Of a DNA stretch of 40,642 nt, positions 16,775-25,256 are shown piece by piece. The stretch is from Comamonadaceae bacterium. Lineage in GTDB: Bacteria > Pseudomonadota > Gammaproteobacteria > Burkholderiales > Burkholderiaceae_C. The notes beneath the pieces were generated by a model that saw nothing but the letters and a program-made list of their open reading frames with translations, made no database searches and was not told the origin of the DNA. The stretch is from assembly GCA_947378785.1 (NCBI GenBank), contig CANCLK010000024.1, positions 1-40,642 of the forward strand, written 5' to 3'. The stretch's first letter is position 1, and every line of letters starts with the position of its first letter. A program made the position numbers and the translations under genes.

Positions 16775-18121
16775 ATGAGTTCATCCTTGATTCCTTCCGC
16801 CTTCAGCACGACGGCGTCGTTGCTGCCGCCAGATGATCCGCATCGCCAAGTGCTGCACAACGAAGTGCACGCCCGACCGACGGCACGTATTCGTCTGCCG
16901 GCGCTGGTGGTCTATGTGGCGGTGCTCAACGAAGGGATCAACCGCGACCAAGAGTGCGAGCACCTGCGCCGGTTGCCAGGTCAGACAGCATTGACGACGG
17001 AGCAGTTGACGGCCAATTTCTTGCGAATCCGTCTCGACGGTTACACCGTCAAATGGGAGCGCCACACCGAGTTCACGCGCTATTCCATCGTGCAACCTTT
17101 GCCAGATAACGCTTTGCTGGGTGCGGTCAGTCCTGACTTGCTGCCAGCTTTGGCGGTGACACCTGAATGGCTGCGCGAGATTCCTGGACGCACTATTTCG
17201 GCCATCATGTTGTCGATGGTTTATGGTGATTTGGAAACCGTGGAGGAGACGCTGGTCAAAGCCAAAGTGTGGCTCGGCGAGACGCCTGTGATGGCCTCCG
17301 TGCTGGGGCAAAACGGTCACTCTTGGGCGGTGAGCGACTTCTTGCTGAGGCCCGATGGCTTTGAACGCATGTTGGTGGTGGCGCCCGCTGACATGAGCGC
17401 AACGCGCGCTGGGCGTGTGTCTCAGCGGCTGTTGGAACTCGAAACATACCGACTGATGGCGCTGCGCGGTTTGCCGGTGGCGAAACAACTCGGACCGATG
17501 CTGACGCAATCTGAAACCGCGTTGGCCGACATCATGGCGAGCCTCGAAAACAAGGCCGCAGCAGATCAGGCGCTGCTGGATACCTTGGTGTCGTTGGCGG
17601 CGCGGGTCGAGCGCGCCACTGCCGAGCATGTGTACCGCTTTGCTGCCACACGGGCCTACGACGGATTGGTGGCCCAGCGCATCTCGGAGCTGCGCGAAAA
17701 AGCCATTCCAGGCACGCAGACCATGGGCGATTTCATGCAGCGCCGTCTGTCGCCTGCAATTGCCACAGTGGCTGCCACGGCGCAGCGCTTGGCATCGTTG
17801 TCCGAACGGGTGGCTCGCACCAGCGCGCTGCTACGAACCCGGGTCGACATTGCCACGGAGACGCAAAACCAGCAGTTACTTGAAAAGCTCACGCGTGGGC
17901 AAGAGCTGCAGCTGCGTCTGCAAGCCACCGTTGAAGGCTTGTCGATTGCGGCCATTTCTTATTACGTGGTCAGCCTGCTGTTGTACGGCGCCAAGGCACT
18001 GAAGGCCATGGGTTTGCCGATCAATCCCGAGATGGCGGCCGGTGCATCGGTGCCGCTGGTGTTGTGGGCGTCATGGGCAACGATTCGGCGCATTCACAAG
18101 ACGTTGCGGCCAAATTTGTAA
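16775..18121 (+). CDS. DUF3422 family membrane protein
   Basis: 448 residues beginning with the family signature HRQVLHNEVHARPTARI (about 23-39). The middle is helical with heptad-like stretches (about 230-380). Two hydrophobic segments near the C-terminus (LSIAAISYYVVSLLLYGA and SVPLVLWASWATI) would anchor it in the inner membrane with the bulk in the cytoplasm, recalling the general plan of CorA-like proteins, although I see no GMN motif. Function is not known. Divergent from pldA; it converges on the unknown gene at 18141 with a 19-base gap. Confidence 0.85.
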   Translation: MSSSLIPSAFSTTASLLPPDDPHRQVLHNEVHARPTARIRLPALVVYVAVLNEGINRDQECEHLRRLPGQTALTTEQLTANFLRIRLDGYTVKWERHTEFTRYSIVQPLPDNALLGAVSPDLLPALAVTPEWLREIPGRTISAIMLSMVYGDLETVEETLVKAKVWLGETPVMASVLGQNGHSWAVSDFLLRPDGFERMLVVAPADMSATRAGRVSQRLLELETYRLMALRGLPVAKQLGPMLTQSETALADIMASLENKAAADQALLDTLVSLAARVERATAEHVYRFAATRAYDGLVAQRISELREKAIPGTQTMGDFMQRRLSPAIATVAATAQRLASLSERVARTSALLRTRVDIATETQNQQLLEKLTRGQELQLRLQATVEGLSIAAISYYVVSLLLYGAKALKAMGLPINPEMAAGASVPLVLWASWATIRRIHKTLRPNL

Positions 18122-18140
18122 AGCTGATCCGTCTGGGCTT

Positions 18141-18440
18141 CTATTCAACCGCGTCATCATGCTGATTGATGATTCGTTTTGGGCACAAACGGTCGTCGTA
18201 TTGGACTTGTCCTTTGTAGGTAAAACGAACATTCAATTTTTCAAAATCAGTGACGCTGAACTTGTCGACGAACAGGTTGGCGAGTTGCAAGCGGTTGTCT
18301 CTGATTTTCTTTTTTAGATCGGCCAATACCGCATTGGCTTGCGCCTCGTCTTCGACAAAGTGATGCCACTGCCAAGACTCGCCGATTGGAATTTTTCTTG
18401 ACTTGCCAGCATGGTTGCGCAGGACGTAACTGACCTTCAT
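18141..18440 (-). CDS. Hypothetical protein downstream of Rrf2-type regulator
   Basis: About 99 residues from the ATG at 18440 (MKVSYVLRNHAGKSRKIPIG), preceded by GAGGTA at a suitable distance; an upstream in-frame start would overlap the regulator and lacks a ribosome site. I recognise no family. Visible features: a basic N-terminal strand (RNHAGKSRKIPIG), an aromatic patch WQWHHFVED, a charged helix DEAQANAVLADLKKKIRDNRLQLANLF, a strand-rich end (VRFTYKGQVQYDDR), one cysteine and no signal or membrane segment. It starts 10 bases after the Rrf2-type gene and is almost surely co-transcribed with it, so it may act with or be controlled by that regulator. Confidence 0.7.
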   Translation of the reverse strand: MKVSYVLRNHAGKSRKIPIGESWQWHHFVEDEAQANAVLADLKKKIRDNRLQLANLFVDKFSVTDFEKLNVRFTYKGQVQYDDRLCPKRIINQHDDAVE

Positions 18441-18450
18441 ACCGTGTACC

Positions 18451-18951
18451 TCAGGCGAGCGCCGACATCTTCCAGTCAAAAACCGAATTCACCACGCGCA
18501 GGGCAACGCGCTGAGGCAAAGGCTTGAGTTTGAAAATACTTCGCACTTCGGTTTTCTCTCTTGCCGGCAAATTGGTCTGGCGTGCCAGATCGGTGAGGCT
18601 GCGGGATTCAAAAAATGCTTGAATTCGTTGACGCATCTCCCTTTCCATCTCGGCCAGCGGTGTTGCCTCTTGCGTGGACTCTTGTGAGGGGGAGACGTGA
18701 GGTTCAAAGATTTTCACGATGTCCCACAAAGTGATAAGGCGATTTTTTTCATCCAACTGATAGCCGCCGCCAGGGCCTTTATAGGCCCGCACGATGCCGT
18801 GGTTCTTGAGGTCACTCAAGGTCACTTCTATGTACGAAATCGACAGGCCGAGCAGCGCAGAAATTTCATGCGCCGGAACGGGCTGCCCGGGGCTGTAACG
18901 GGCGACGACTGTGGCGATATCGATGGCCTTGGCTGTTTTTTTAGAAATCAT
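18451..18951 (-). CDS. Rrf2-type transcriptional regulator lacking cysteines
   Basis: 166 residues from the ATG at 18951. The winged helix-turn-helix is the Rrf2 type: AIDIATVVARY...VPAHEISALLGLSISYIEVTLSDLKNHGIVRAYKGPGGGYQL, with the wing motif GPGGGY. Most Rrf2 proteins (IscR, NsrR, RsrR) hold an Fe-S cluster through three cysteines after the wing; this protein has no cysteine at all, so it must sense otherwise or respond to protein level. The second half (EMEREMRQRIQAFFESRSLTDLARQTNLP...) is longer than in IscR and not recognised. The frame is open to an ATG at 19002, which lacks a ribosome site. Divergent from the MerR-type gene, with shared repeats between them. Confidence 0.85.
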   Translation of the reverse strand: MISKKTAKAIDIATVVARYSPGQPVPAHEISALLGLSISYIEVTLSDLKNHGIVRAYKGPGGGYQLDEKNRLITLWDIVKIFEPHVSPSQESTQEATPLAEMEREMRQRIQAFFESRSLTDLARQTNLPAREKTEVRSIFKLKPLPQRVALRVVNSVFDWKMSALA

Positions 18952-19007
18952 GGACTTTTTGCGGTTTGTTTGGTTGAGTAGACTATTCCACAAATTTCCC
19001 ATTAAAA

Positions 19008-19076
19008 CTACGCAAATTTAAATAATTCACAATTTTTTCTTGATTTACAGGTATTTTAACTGTAAATTCTACGCAA
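19008..19076. repeat. Two direct copies of CTACGCAA in the Rrf2/MerR intergenic region
   Basis: CTACGCAA occurs at 19008-19015 and 19069-19076, 61 bases apart, close to six helical turns. On the minus strand the copies extend as TTGCGTAG followed by a similar T/A-rich tail (AATTTA and TTTTAA). In such a short AT-rich divergent region this suggests a protein site placed on one DNA face. Confidence 0.4.
19040..19068 (+). promoter_or_regulatory. Candidate merR-type gene promoter with TTTACA/TGTAAA dyad in the spacer
   Basis: -35 TTGATT (19040-19045), 17-base spacer, -10 TAAATT (19063-19068), each 4 of 6. Overlapping it is a perfect inverted repeat TTTACAG-N9-CTGTAAA (19044-19066), equal to TTTACA-N11-TGTAAA. 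As I recall it, the LitR/CarH-type operator of Pseudomonas putida is TRTACA-N12-TGTAYA, close in sequence and one base different in spacing. The likely ligand is the adjacent MerR-type protein (autoregulation). Confidence 0.45.
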
Positions 19077-19092
19077 TAGCTACTCAAAATAT

Positions 19093-20130
19093 ATGAACCA
19101 AGCACAATCAACAGACGCTGACAACCAAAGTCCGCACTACAGAATCGGCGCTGTGGCTACGCTGTCGGGGGTTCCTGTAACGACCTTGCGGGTATGGGAA
19201 ATTCGCTATGGCGCGTTCTCGCCAACCAAAAGTGCGGGTCAACATCGGCTTTACACCCAAGCCGATGCCTTGAAGGCCGGCCAGCTCAAGCAGCTCTGCG
19301 ATGCCGGGCATGGCATCAGCGCTATTGCCAATCTGGACGCTGACAGTTTGAGTCGGATGCTGGTGCAGCAGCGCTCGTCAACCATGGCGAGTGTGAACGA
19401 CAGATCCGATGGTCACAAGGTCGCCATGGCGGTAGTGGGTCAAGCCATGGCCAATCGCATCAGCTCGCCAAAATTCACGCTTCAATTTCTGACGCATTCG
19501 ATCCAAGTTTCAGACGTTTTTTTTGATCTGACCGAAGCCGCACTGGCGGCCTTCAACGATCAACCAAAGATCTTGCTGATCAAGGTCAGTACGCTGAATG
19601 ACAGTGCGCGCGTGCAGATAGAAAGTCTCGTGTCGCGTCACCCGATCCTCAAGGCCATCGTCGTTTACAACTATGGGCAAGAAGGCGTGGTCGAGGCGCT
19701 CAAAGTGTTGGGTATGTTGGTGCGTCGGGAGCCGATGTCTGACTATGAATTGTCCGATCTCATCAGCTCCGTGCTGTTGGTGGATGCGTCAACATCGATG
19801 GGAACCTCTGGCCCCACTGCGCTGATCCCAGCGCGCAAGTATTCGGACGCCACGCTGACCCGAGTCGCGGGCATTTCGAGCAGTATCTTGTGCGAATGTC
19901 CGAGGCATGTCGCCGAACTGATTGGCCAGTTGGCCAGTTTCGAGCAATACAGCCAAGAGTGCCTGAACAACAGCACAGAAGATGCGCACTTGCACGGCTA
20001 CCTGCGTGCGGTTTCAGGCTCAGCTCGAGCCATGTTTGAGCGCGCTCTTGAAATGGTTGCCGTGCACGAGGGTATTTCATTGAGTGATAGTGCGCCAGTT
20101 GTAGCGGCCTCGTTCCCGTCACAGGGCTGA
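19093..20130 (+). CDS. MerR family regulator, LitR/CarH-like without cobalamin motif
   Basis: 345 residues. A MerR winged helix-turn-helix lies near residues 15-85 ([53 protein letters not shown]), with the W-E-x-R-Y/G motif typical of the CarH/LitR branch. A middle region (about 110-235) resembles a Rossmann-type B12-binding fold ([36 protein letters not shown]) but lacks the D/E-x-H-x-x-G cobalamin-ligand motif. A helical C-terminal region ([25 protein letters not shown]...[10 protein letters not shown]) follows. LitR/CarH proteins are light- or B12-responsive repressors; the signal here is unknown. There is no Shine-Dalgarno before the ATG. Only 16 bases separate it from surE, so read-through is likely. 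Confidence 0.85.
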   Translation: MNQAQSTDADNQSPHYRIGAVATLSGVPVTTLRVWEIRYGAFSPTKSAGQHRLYTQADALKAGQLKQLCDAGHGISAIANLDADSLSRMLVQQRSSTMASVNDRSDGHKVAMAVVGQAMANRISSPKFTLQFLTHSIQVSDVFFDLTEAALAAFNDQPKILLIKVSTLNDSARVQIESLVSRHPILKAIVVYNYGQEGVVEALKVLGMLVRREPMSDYELSDLISSVLLVDASTSMGTSGPTALIPARKYSDATLTRVAGISSSILCECPRHVAELIGQLASFEQYSQECLNNSTEDAHLHGYLRAVSGSARAMFERALEMVAVHEGISLSDSAPVVAASFPSQG

Positions 20131-20146
20131 CCGTAGAATCATCCGC

Positions 20147-20935
20147 ATGAAAATACTCATCTGTAATGACGACGGCTACCAAGCGCCCGGTATCGTGGCG
20201 TTGTACGAAGCCCTGAAGACCATTGCAGACGTGGAGGTTGTTGCACCCGAGCAAAACAACAGCGCCAAGTCGAACGCGCTGACCTTGCACTCGCCGATGT
20301 ATGTGCAGACGGCGGCCAATGGTTTTCGCTATGTGAATGGCACGCCGGCGGATTGCGTGCACATCGCACTGACCGGTCTTTTGGGCTACCGGCCCGACCT
20401 CGTGGTCTCCGGCATCAACAACGGTGCCAACATGGGCGACGACACGATTTACTCCGGCACGGTGGGCGCGGCCATGGAGGGCTATCTGTTCGGCATTCCG
20501 GCGATCGCCTTTTCCCAAACAGAAAAAGGCTGGGCGCACATTGACGTGGCAGCTCAGCGGGCGCGCGACTTGGTGTTGCAACTCGCGCCATCGATTGAAG
20601 TGCTGGCTGATGGCGCGCTGCCGATGGTGGCCCCTTGGCTGCTGAATGTGAATATTCCGAACCTGCCCAACGATCAAATCAAGGGCGTCAAGGTGGCCCG
20701 GCTCGGGCGCCGTCATGCGGCTGAGCGTGTCATCACACAAATCAGCCCACGCGGCGAAACCATGTACTGGATCGGCAGCGCCGGGCCCGCCAAGGACGAC
20801 GGTGACGGGACGGACTTTCATGCGACCAAGCAGGGTTGCGTGTGTATCACGCCCTTGCAGGTAGACCTGACAGACCATGAGCGTTTGCCGTATTGGGCGC
20901 AAACGGCTGCCCGCTTGACCCAGGCCCAGTCATGA
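20147..20935 (+). CDS. surE: 5'/3'-nucleotidase SurE
   Basis: 262-residue SurE, a metal-dependent phosphatase on nucleoside 5'- and 3'-monophosphates linked to stationary-phase survival. Metal and active-site motifs: [15 protein letters not shown] (Asp8, Asp9), [17 protein letters not shown] with the conserved serine, [39 protein letters not shown] with the conserved asparagine, and the C-terminal [22 protein letters not shown]. Length is normal. Its stop overlaps the pcm start (ATGA), so the pair is coupled as in many proteobacteria. Confidence 0.97.
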   Translation: MKILICNDDGYQAPGIVALYEALKTIADVEVVAPEQNNSAKSNALTLHSPMYVQTAANGFRYVNGTPADCVHIALTGLLGYRPDLVVSGINNGANMGDDTIYSGTVGAAMEGYLFGIPAIAFSQTEKGWAHIDVAAQRARDLVLQLAPSIEVLADGALPMVAPWLLNVNIPNLPNDQIKGVKVARLGRRHAAERVITQISPRGETMYWIGSAGPAKDDGDGTDFHATKQGCVCITPLQVDLTDHERLPYWAQTAARLTQAQS

Positions 20936-21804
20936 GCCTGACAGACCACAGGGTCAGCTGCGCAAGCCGTACCACGCGAGAGCGACCGGAAGCGGCGACG
21001 GGTGACAAGCGGCCCGGGTTTCCGGTGCGACTGTCGCCCAACGCGGGTGTGCCATCAGCAAGCAAAAGGAGTATTGGCTCTCATGCGTCCGACGTGTTCA
21101 AACCGCAGCCGCTGAAACAGGCTGTCCAAGGCGTGCAAAAACCCTTGCCGGCAGGTGTGGGTCTGGACTCCCAGACCGTGCGCAGTCGAATGGTGGACAA
21201 GCTGGCCAAGCAAGGCGTGCAGGACGTTGCGGTGTTGGCCGCGATGGGGCAGGTTGAGCGGCATCGTTTTGTCGATACCGCCTTGGCGAATCAGGCTTAT
21301 GAAGACACCAGCCTGCCGATTGGCCTCGGGCAAACCATCTCAAAACCCAATGTGGTGGCGCGCATGCTCGAGTTACTCCGTGAGGGCAAGGGTGAGAGGC
21401 TGGGTCGAGTGCTTGAAATCGGCACCGGTTGTGGCTACCAGGCGGCGGTGCTGAGTCACTTGGCCAGCGAGGTGTACAGCATTGAGCGCTTGCGCGGGTT
21501 GCATGAAAAAGCCCGCGAAAACTTGCGTCATTTTCGCCTTGCCAATGTGCATCTTTTGTTTGGCGATGGCATGGAAGGCTTTGCCAAGGGCGCACCCTAT
21601 GCTGCCATCATTGCGGCTGCAGGTGGTGATGCCATTCCATCAGCTTGGATTGAGCAATTGGCGGTGGGTGGACGGTTGGTCGCCCCCATGCAAACAGCCA
21701 GTGGGCAGCAAGCGCTGGTCGTCATAGACAAAACGGCGCAAGGGATTCGCCAGACTGTCCTTGAAGCTGTTCACTTTGTGCCTCTAAAATCAGGAACCAA
21801 CTGA
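20932..21804 (+). CDS. pcm: Protein-L-isoaspartate O-methyltransferase
   Basis: 290 residues from the ATG at 20932, which overlaps the surE stop. The enzyme methylates L-isoaspartyl residues in aged proteins with S-adenosylmethionine. The family core begins near residue 80: [54 protein letters not shown], then SAM motif [22 protein letters not shown], and [20 protein letters not shown]. The first 75 or so residues (arginine-, serine- and proline-rich, apparently disordered) are extra compared with the usual 208-residue enzyme. In-frame codons allow a longer start at 20893 but the coupling supports 20932. Confidence 0.95.
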   Translation: MSLTDHRVSCASRTTRERPEAATGDKRPGFPVRLSPNAGVPSASKRSIGSHASDVFKPQPLKQAVQGVQKPLPAGVGLDSQTVRSRMVDKLAKQGVQDVAVLAAMGQVERHRFVDTALANQAYEDTSLPIGLGQTISKPNVVARMLELLREGKGERLGRVLEIGTGCGYQAAVLSHLASEVYSIERLRGLHEKARENLRHFRLANVHLLFGDGMEGFAKGAPYAAIIAAAGGDAIPSAWIEQLAVGGRLVAPMQTASGQQALVVIDKTAQGIRQTVLEAVHFVPLKSGTN

Positions 21805-21898
21805 TCTGGCTGTTAGGCGTTTTCCTGAAGCGTTGTGTCGCAATGGTCGAGTTGTAACTGAGTCCTTGTCGGGCTCCGAAGATTGAGGACAAGAATTG

Positions 21899-22783
21899 AT
21901 GAATCATCCTGCACGTGCTGGCCGTTTGAATGGCTTGATGGCCGTCTCCCTCACGCTCTTGTTGACGTTGTTGGTGGGCTGCTCATCGCGCTCGCTGACC
22001 AACGCCCCGGTGGAAGACCGCGGCACCGCTCGGTCTGCGGTGAGTACGCCTTCTGCAAGCGCTCCTGCCAAGCCAATTGTCCTGATGCCAGGCTCAGAGA
22101 ACGCTGGAAAACCCGGGTTTTATACCGTTAAACCCGGCGATACGATGATTCGCATTGGTCTTGATTCCGGACAAAACTGGCGCGACATCACGCGCTGGAA
22201 CACCATTGACAACCCGAACCAGATTGAGGTTGGTCAGGTTTTGCGAGTCTCACCACCGCCTAGTGCTCCGGGCGTCGTGGCCCGGCCTGTGGCCAGCCAG
22301 TCACCGGTGTCGACAGCGTTGCCTGCGCAAGGCCTCGGTACTGCCAAGCCGGTTGCAAACGCTGCCCCGCAAGCCGGTACGGAACCACCCCCACCGGCAC
22401 CGAGTGGTGGCGAAGACGATTTAGCTTGGATTTGGCCAGCCCAAGGCGCTCAACTTGCCGGCTTTGATGAAATCAAGAACAAGGGTATCGACATTGCCGG
22501 CCGTGCTGGTGAGTCCGTGCTGGCTTCGGCTGATGGTCGCGTCGTCTATTCCGGTGCCGGTTTACGTGGTTACGGCAACCTGATCATCCTTAAGCACAAC
22601 AACACTTACCTCACGGCTTACGCGCACAACCAGACGCTGCTGGTGAAAGAAGACCAGTCAGTTCGCAAGGGTCAGAGAATCGCCGAGATGGGTAACAGCG
22701 ACGCTGACCGGGTCAAGTTGCATTTCGAGATTCGTCGGCAAGGCAAGCCCGTTGATCCATTGAAATATCTGCCAGCGCGCTGA
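21899..22783 (+). CDS. nlpD: NlpD-like LysM/M23 lipoprotein, degenerate peptidase
   Basis: 294 residues. The signal ends in the lipobox LVGC with acylated Cys28, so it is a lipoprotein. A LysM peptidoglycan-binding module follows (GFYTVKPGDTMIRIGLDSGQNWRDITRWNTIDNPNQIEVGQVLRV, about 64-112), then a proline/alanine-rich linker and a C-terminal M23/LytM domain. The first zinc ligand is lost: where catalytic members read H-x-G-I-D, this one reads NKGIDIAG. The YAHN and LHFEIR motifs remain. This matches NlpD, which activates the amidase AmiC at division without cutting peptidoglycan itself. GAGGAC lies ahead of the ATG. It follows pcm as in E. coli, but rpoS does not follow. Confidence 0.9.
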   Translation: MNHPARAGRLNGLMAVSLTLLLTLLVGCSSRSLTNAPVEDRGTARSAVSTPSASAPAKPIVLMPGSENAGKPGFYTVKPGDTMIRIGLDSGQNWRDITRWNTIDNPNQIEVGQVLRVSPPPSAPGVVARPVASQSPVSTALPAQGLGTAKPVANAAPQAGTEPPPPAPSGGEDDLAWIWPAQGAQLAGFDEIKNKGIDIAGRAGESVLASADGRVVYSGAGLRGYGNLIILKHNNTYLTAYAHNQTLLVKEDQSVRKGQRIAEMGNSDADRVKLHFEIRRQGKPVDPLKYLPAR

Positions 22784-22791
22784 GCTGACGC

Positions 22792-23598
22792 ATGGCCTGG
22801 CCGGTTCTGGTTTTTGACATTGAGTCAATTCCCGACGTTGCCGGCCTGCGTGCGCTACGCGGCGACCCACCTGCGAGCAGTGACGCCGAGGTCTATGCCG
22901 ACTACCTGAGTGAGCGCAAGGAACGCGGGCAGAGCGACTTCATGCCGCTGCACTTGCAGCGCATTCTTGTCATCAGCTGCGTTTTTCGCAACGCCGAAGG
23001 CTTGCGTGTTCATTCCTTTGTCGACCGCGAGCCAGAGGGCGTGAGTCAGGAAGGCAAGGTCATCCAGACTTTTTTCAACACGGTTGAAAGGCATCTGCCG
23101 CAGTTAGTCAGCTGGAATGGCGGCGGTTTTGATTTACCTGTGTTGCATTACCGCGGCCTGAAGCACGGTGTGGTGGCCAGTAAATATTGGGACATGGGTG
23201 AGGGCGGTGACCATGACAGCCGCGAGTTCAAGTGGAACAACTTCATCAGCCGGTACCACATGCGGCACCTCGACCTGATGGATTTGCTGGCGATGTATCA
23301 GCCCAAAAACAATGCCCCGCTCGACGCCATGGCCAAACTCTGCGGCTTTCCGGGCAAGCTCGGGATGGACGGCTCTGCGGTGTACCCGGCCTATCTGGAC
23401 GGTCAACTGGAAGAGATTCGTCGTTACTGCGAAACGGATGTAATGAATACATATTTGCTGTATTGCCGGTTCCAAAAAATGCGCGGCGGTCTGCTCGAAG
23501 CTGAGTACGAGCAGGAGATCGCGATGGTCAAGGAGAGCTTGCATCAACTCGTACCGGCAGAGCCGCATTGGCAGGCTTACCTAGATGCTTGGAACTGA
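22792..23598 (+). CDS. PolB-like 3'-5' exonuclease (DEDD superfamily)
   Basis: 268-residue predicted 3'-5' exonuclease of the DNA-polymerase-B-exonuclease-like family. DEDD residues are visible: Asp9 and Glu11 in VFDIESIPD, Asp114 in SWNGGGFDLPVLHYRG, and Asp216 in RYCETDVMNTYLLYCRF with Tyr212 completing a Y-x-x-x-D motif. No polymerase domain is attached, so it is a stand-alone nuclease; its substrate and role are not established. It starts 8 bases after nlpD and 59 bases before rlmD, suggesting one transcript. Confidence 0.9.
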   Translation: MAWPVLVFDIESIPDVAGLRALRGDPPASSDAEVYADYLSERKERGQSDFMPLHLQRILVISCVFRNAEGLRVHSFVDREPEGVSQEGKVIQTFFNTVERHLPQLVSWNGGGFDLPVLHYRGLKHGVVASKYWDMGEGGDHDSREFKWNNFISRYHMRHLDLMDLLAMYQPKNNAPLDAMAKLCGFPGKLGMDGSAVYPAYLDGQLEEIRRYCETDVMNTYLLYCRFQKMRGGLLEAEYEQEIAMVKESLHQLVPAEPHWQAYLDAWN

Positions 23599-23657
23599 AT
23601 TTCTCGTTTGAATGTGCCGCGTATCGAGGCGGCTCCTGTACCTGAGACAATTCAGGC

Positions 23658-25175
23658 ATGACGGAAGAAAAAAAGATACTCGCTTGGGCCTTGCCGCCCG
23701 AATACCCCCCCGATTTCCTAGACGTAGAGTCGCTTGACATGGAGGCCCAGGGCATTGCCCACCGGGCCGACGGCAAGGTGGTTTTCATTGAAGGTGCCTT
23801 GCCTTTTGAGCGGGTCACTGCGAATGTTTTTCGCAAGAAAACCAGCTTTGAAAAAGCCACGCTGACGGAAGTTCATCGCGAGTCATCACAGCGGGTCGCG
23901 CCCGGTTGCCCGCACTTTGGCATGCACGTGGGCGCTTGCGGCGGCTGCAAGATGCAGCACTTGCACGTCGGCGCGCAAGTGGCCGTGAAGCAGCGCGTGC
24001 TGGAAGACAACCTGTGGCACATCGGCAAGGTTCACGCCGAGAGCATTCTGCGGGCTATTGAAGGCCCGGCTTGGAATTACCGCTACCGCGCTCGCTTGTC
24101 GGTGCGTTACGTGCGCAAAAAAGGCACGGTGCTGGTTGGTTTTCATGAGCGCAAGAGCACGTATGTGGCTGACATTCGTGAGTGCCATGTGTTGCCCAAG
24201 CATGTCAGCGCGATGCTGCTGCCGCTGCGCGAGCTCATCGGCAGCATGGAAGCGCGCGAAACCTTGCCGCAAATTGAACTTGCTTGCGGTGACGCGCCGG
24301 GCGATGGCACACCGGCTATTACCGCGATGGTGCTGCGCCACATGGAGCCGCTGAGCGACGCTGACTTGGCGCGCCTGCGGGCCTTTGCCGCTGAGCGGCC
24401 GGGGCTGCAGTGGTGGCTGCAATCAAAGGGGCCGGACACCGTCAAGCTGCTTGACCCCTTGCAAGAGGGCGAGGTGCAACTCGCGTATGCCCTGCCGGAC
24501 TACGGCGTCAGCATGCCCTTCAAGCCGACTGACTTCACGCAGGTCAATCCGTACATCAACCGCGTCTTGGTGGCTCGGGCTTTGCGCTTGCTGGAAGTGC
24601 AAAAAACTGAGCGCGTGATCGACTGGTTTTGCGGACTTGGCAACTTCACCTTGCCGCTCGCAACCTATGCGGCAGAGGTGTTGGGCATTGAAGGCAGCGA
24701 AGTGCTGGTCGCCCGTTCGCAGGCCAATTACGCCTTGAACCAAACCACACGACCAGCGGCCGGTTTGGCCCCGCTAGCGCCGACCCGCTTTGTGGCGCGC
24801 AATCTGTTTGAGATGACGCCGGCTCTGCTGGTGCAAGACGGACAAGCCGACAAGTGGTTGGTCGACCCACCGCGCGAAGGTGCGTTTGAGCTGTTCAAAG
24901 CCTTGGTGGCGCTGCACCCATTCGGGCCTGTCCGGGCCACGGTGTACGAAGACGGCGTCGACACGGGCGTGCATGCTATTCCCGCGGTCACGCCGCCTGC
25001 CGGTTGGTCAGCGCCGAAACGAATTGTCTATGTCAGTTGCAACCCAGCGACATTGGCGCGCGATGCGGGCCTGCTGGTCAATGAAGCCGGCTACCGCTGC
25101 GTCTCTGCGGGCGTGGTGAACATGTTCCCGCACACGGCACACGTGGAGTCTATGGCGGTTTTCGAACGGCCTTGA
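23658..25175 (+). CDS. rlmD: 23S rRNA (uracil-1939-C5)-methyltransferase RlmD
   Basis: 505 residues. An N-terminal TRAM-type RNA-binding domain ([30 protein letters not shown], about 24-53) is followed by the Fe-S cysteines C84, C94 and C97 in [14 protein letters not shown] and a fourth in ECHVLPK. The SAM-binding methyltransferase domain shows [24 protein letters not shown] and VDPPREGAF. The catalytic cysteine lies in [12 protein letters not shown]. The enzyme makes m5U at position 1939 of 23S rRNA. It is about 70 residues longer than E. coli RlmD (433 aa), with extra sequence in the middle and near the C-terminus. Last gene before the strong terminator at 25195. Confidence 0.95.
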   Translation: MTEEKKILAWALPPEYPPDFLDVESLDMEAQGIAHRADGKVVFIEGALPFERVTANVFRKKTSFEKATLTEVHRESSQRVAPGCPHFGMHVGACGGCKMQHLHVGAQVAVKQRVLEDNLWHIGKVHAESILRAIEGPAWNYRYRARLSVRYVRKKGTVLVGFHERKSTYVADIRECHVLPKHVSAMLLPLRELIGSMEARETLPQIELACGDAPGDGTPAITAMVLRHMEPLSDADLARLRAFAAERPGLQWWLQSKGPDTVKLLDPLQEGEVQLAYALPDYGVSMPFKPTDFTQVNPYINRVLVARALRLLEVQKTERVIDWFCGLGNFTLPLATYAAEVLGIEGSEVLVARSQANYALNQTTRPAAGLAPLAPTRFVARNLFEMTPALLVQDGQADKWLVDPPREGAFELFKALVALHPFGPVRATVYEDGVDTGVHAIPAVTPPAGWSAPKRIVYVSCNPATLARDAGLLVNEAGYRCVSAGVVNMFPHTAHVESMAVFERP

Positions 25176-25194
25176 GGGACAACATATGCCCATG

Positions 25195-25224
25195 AAAAAA
25201 GGGACCCCGAGGGGTCCCTTTTTT
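25195..25224 (+). terminator. Rho-independent terminator, bidirectional
   Basis: Perfect 8-bp stem GGGACCCC-GA-GGGGTCCC (25201-25218) flanked by A6 and T6, so it can act on both strands. It ends the rlmD transcript and also lies just after the stop of the convergent Bax-inhibitor gene. Confidence 0.93.
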
Positions 25225-25256
25225 CGTCAGCTTAAGCCAGCTTGTTGGAGAGGTCG

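Noticed and set aside
19763..20902. 379-codon open frame on the minus strand antisense to the MerR-type gene and surE
   Set aside because: It lies fully opposite two well-supported genes, has low-complexity His/Arg-rich composition typical of an antisense shadow, and no family resemblance.
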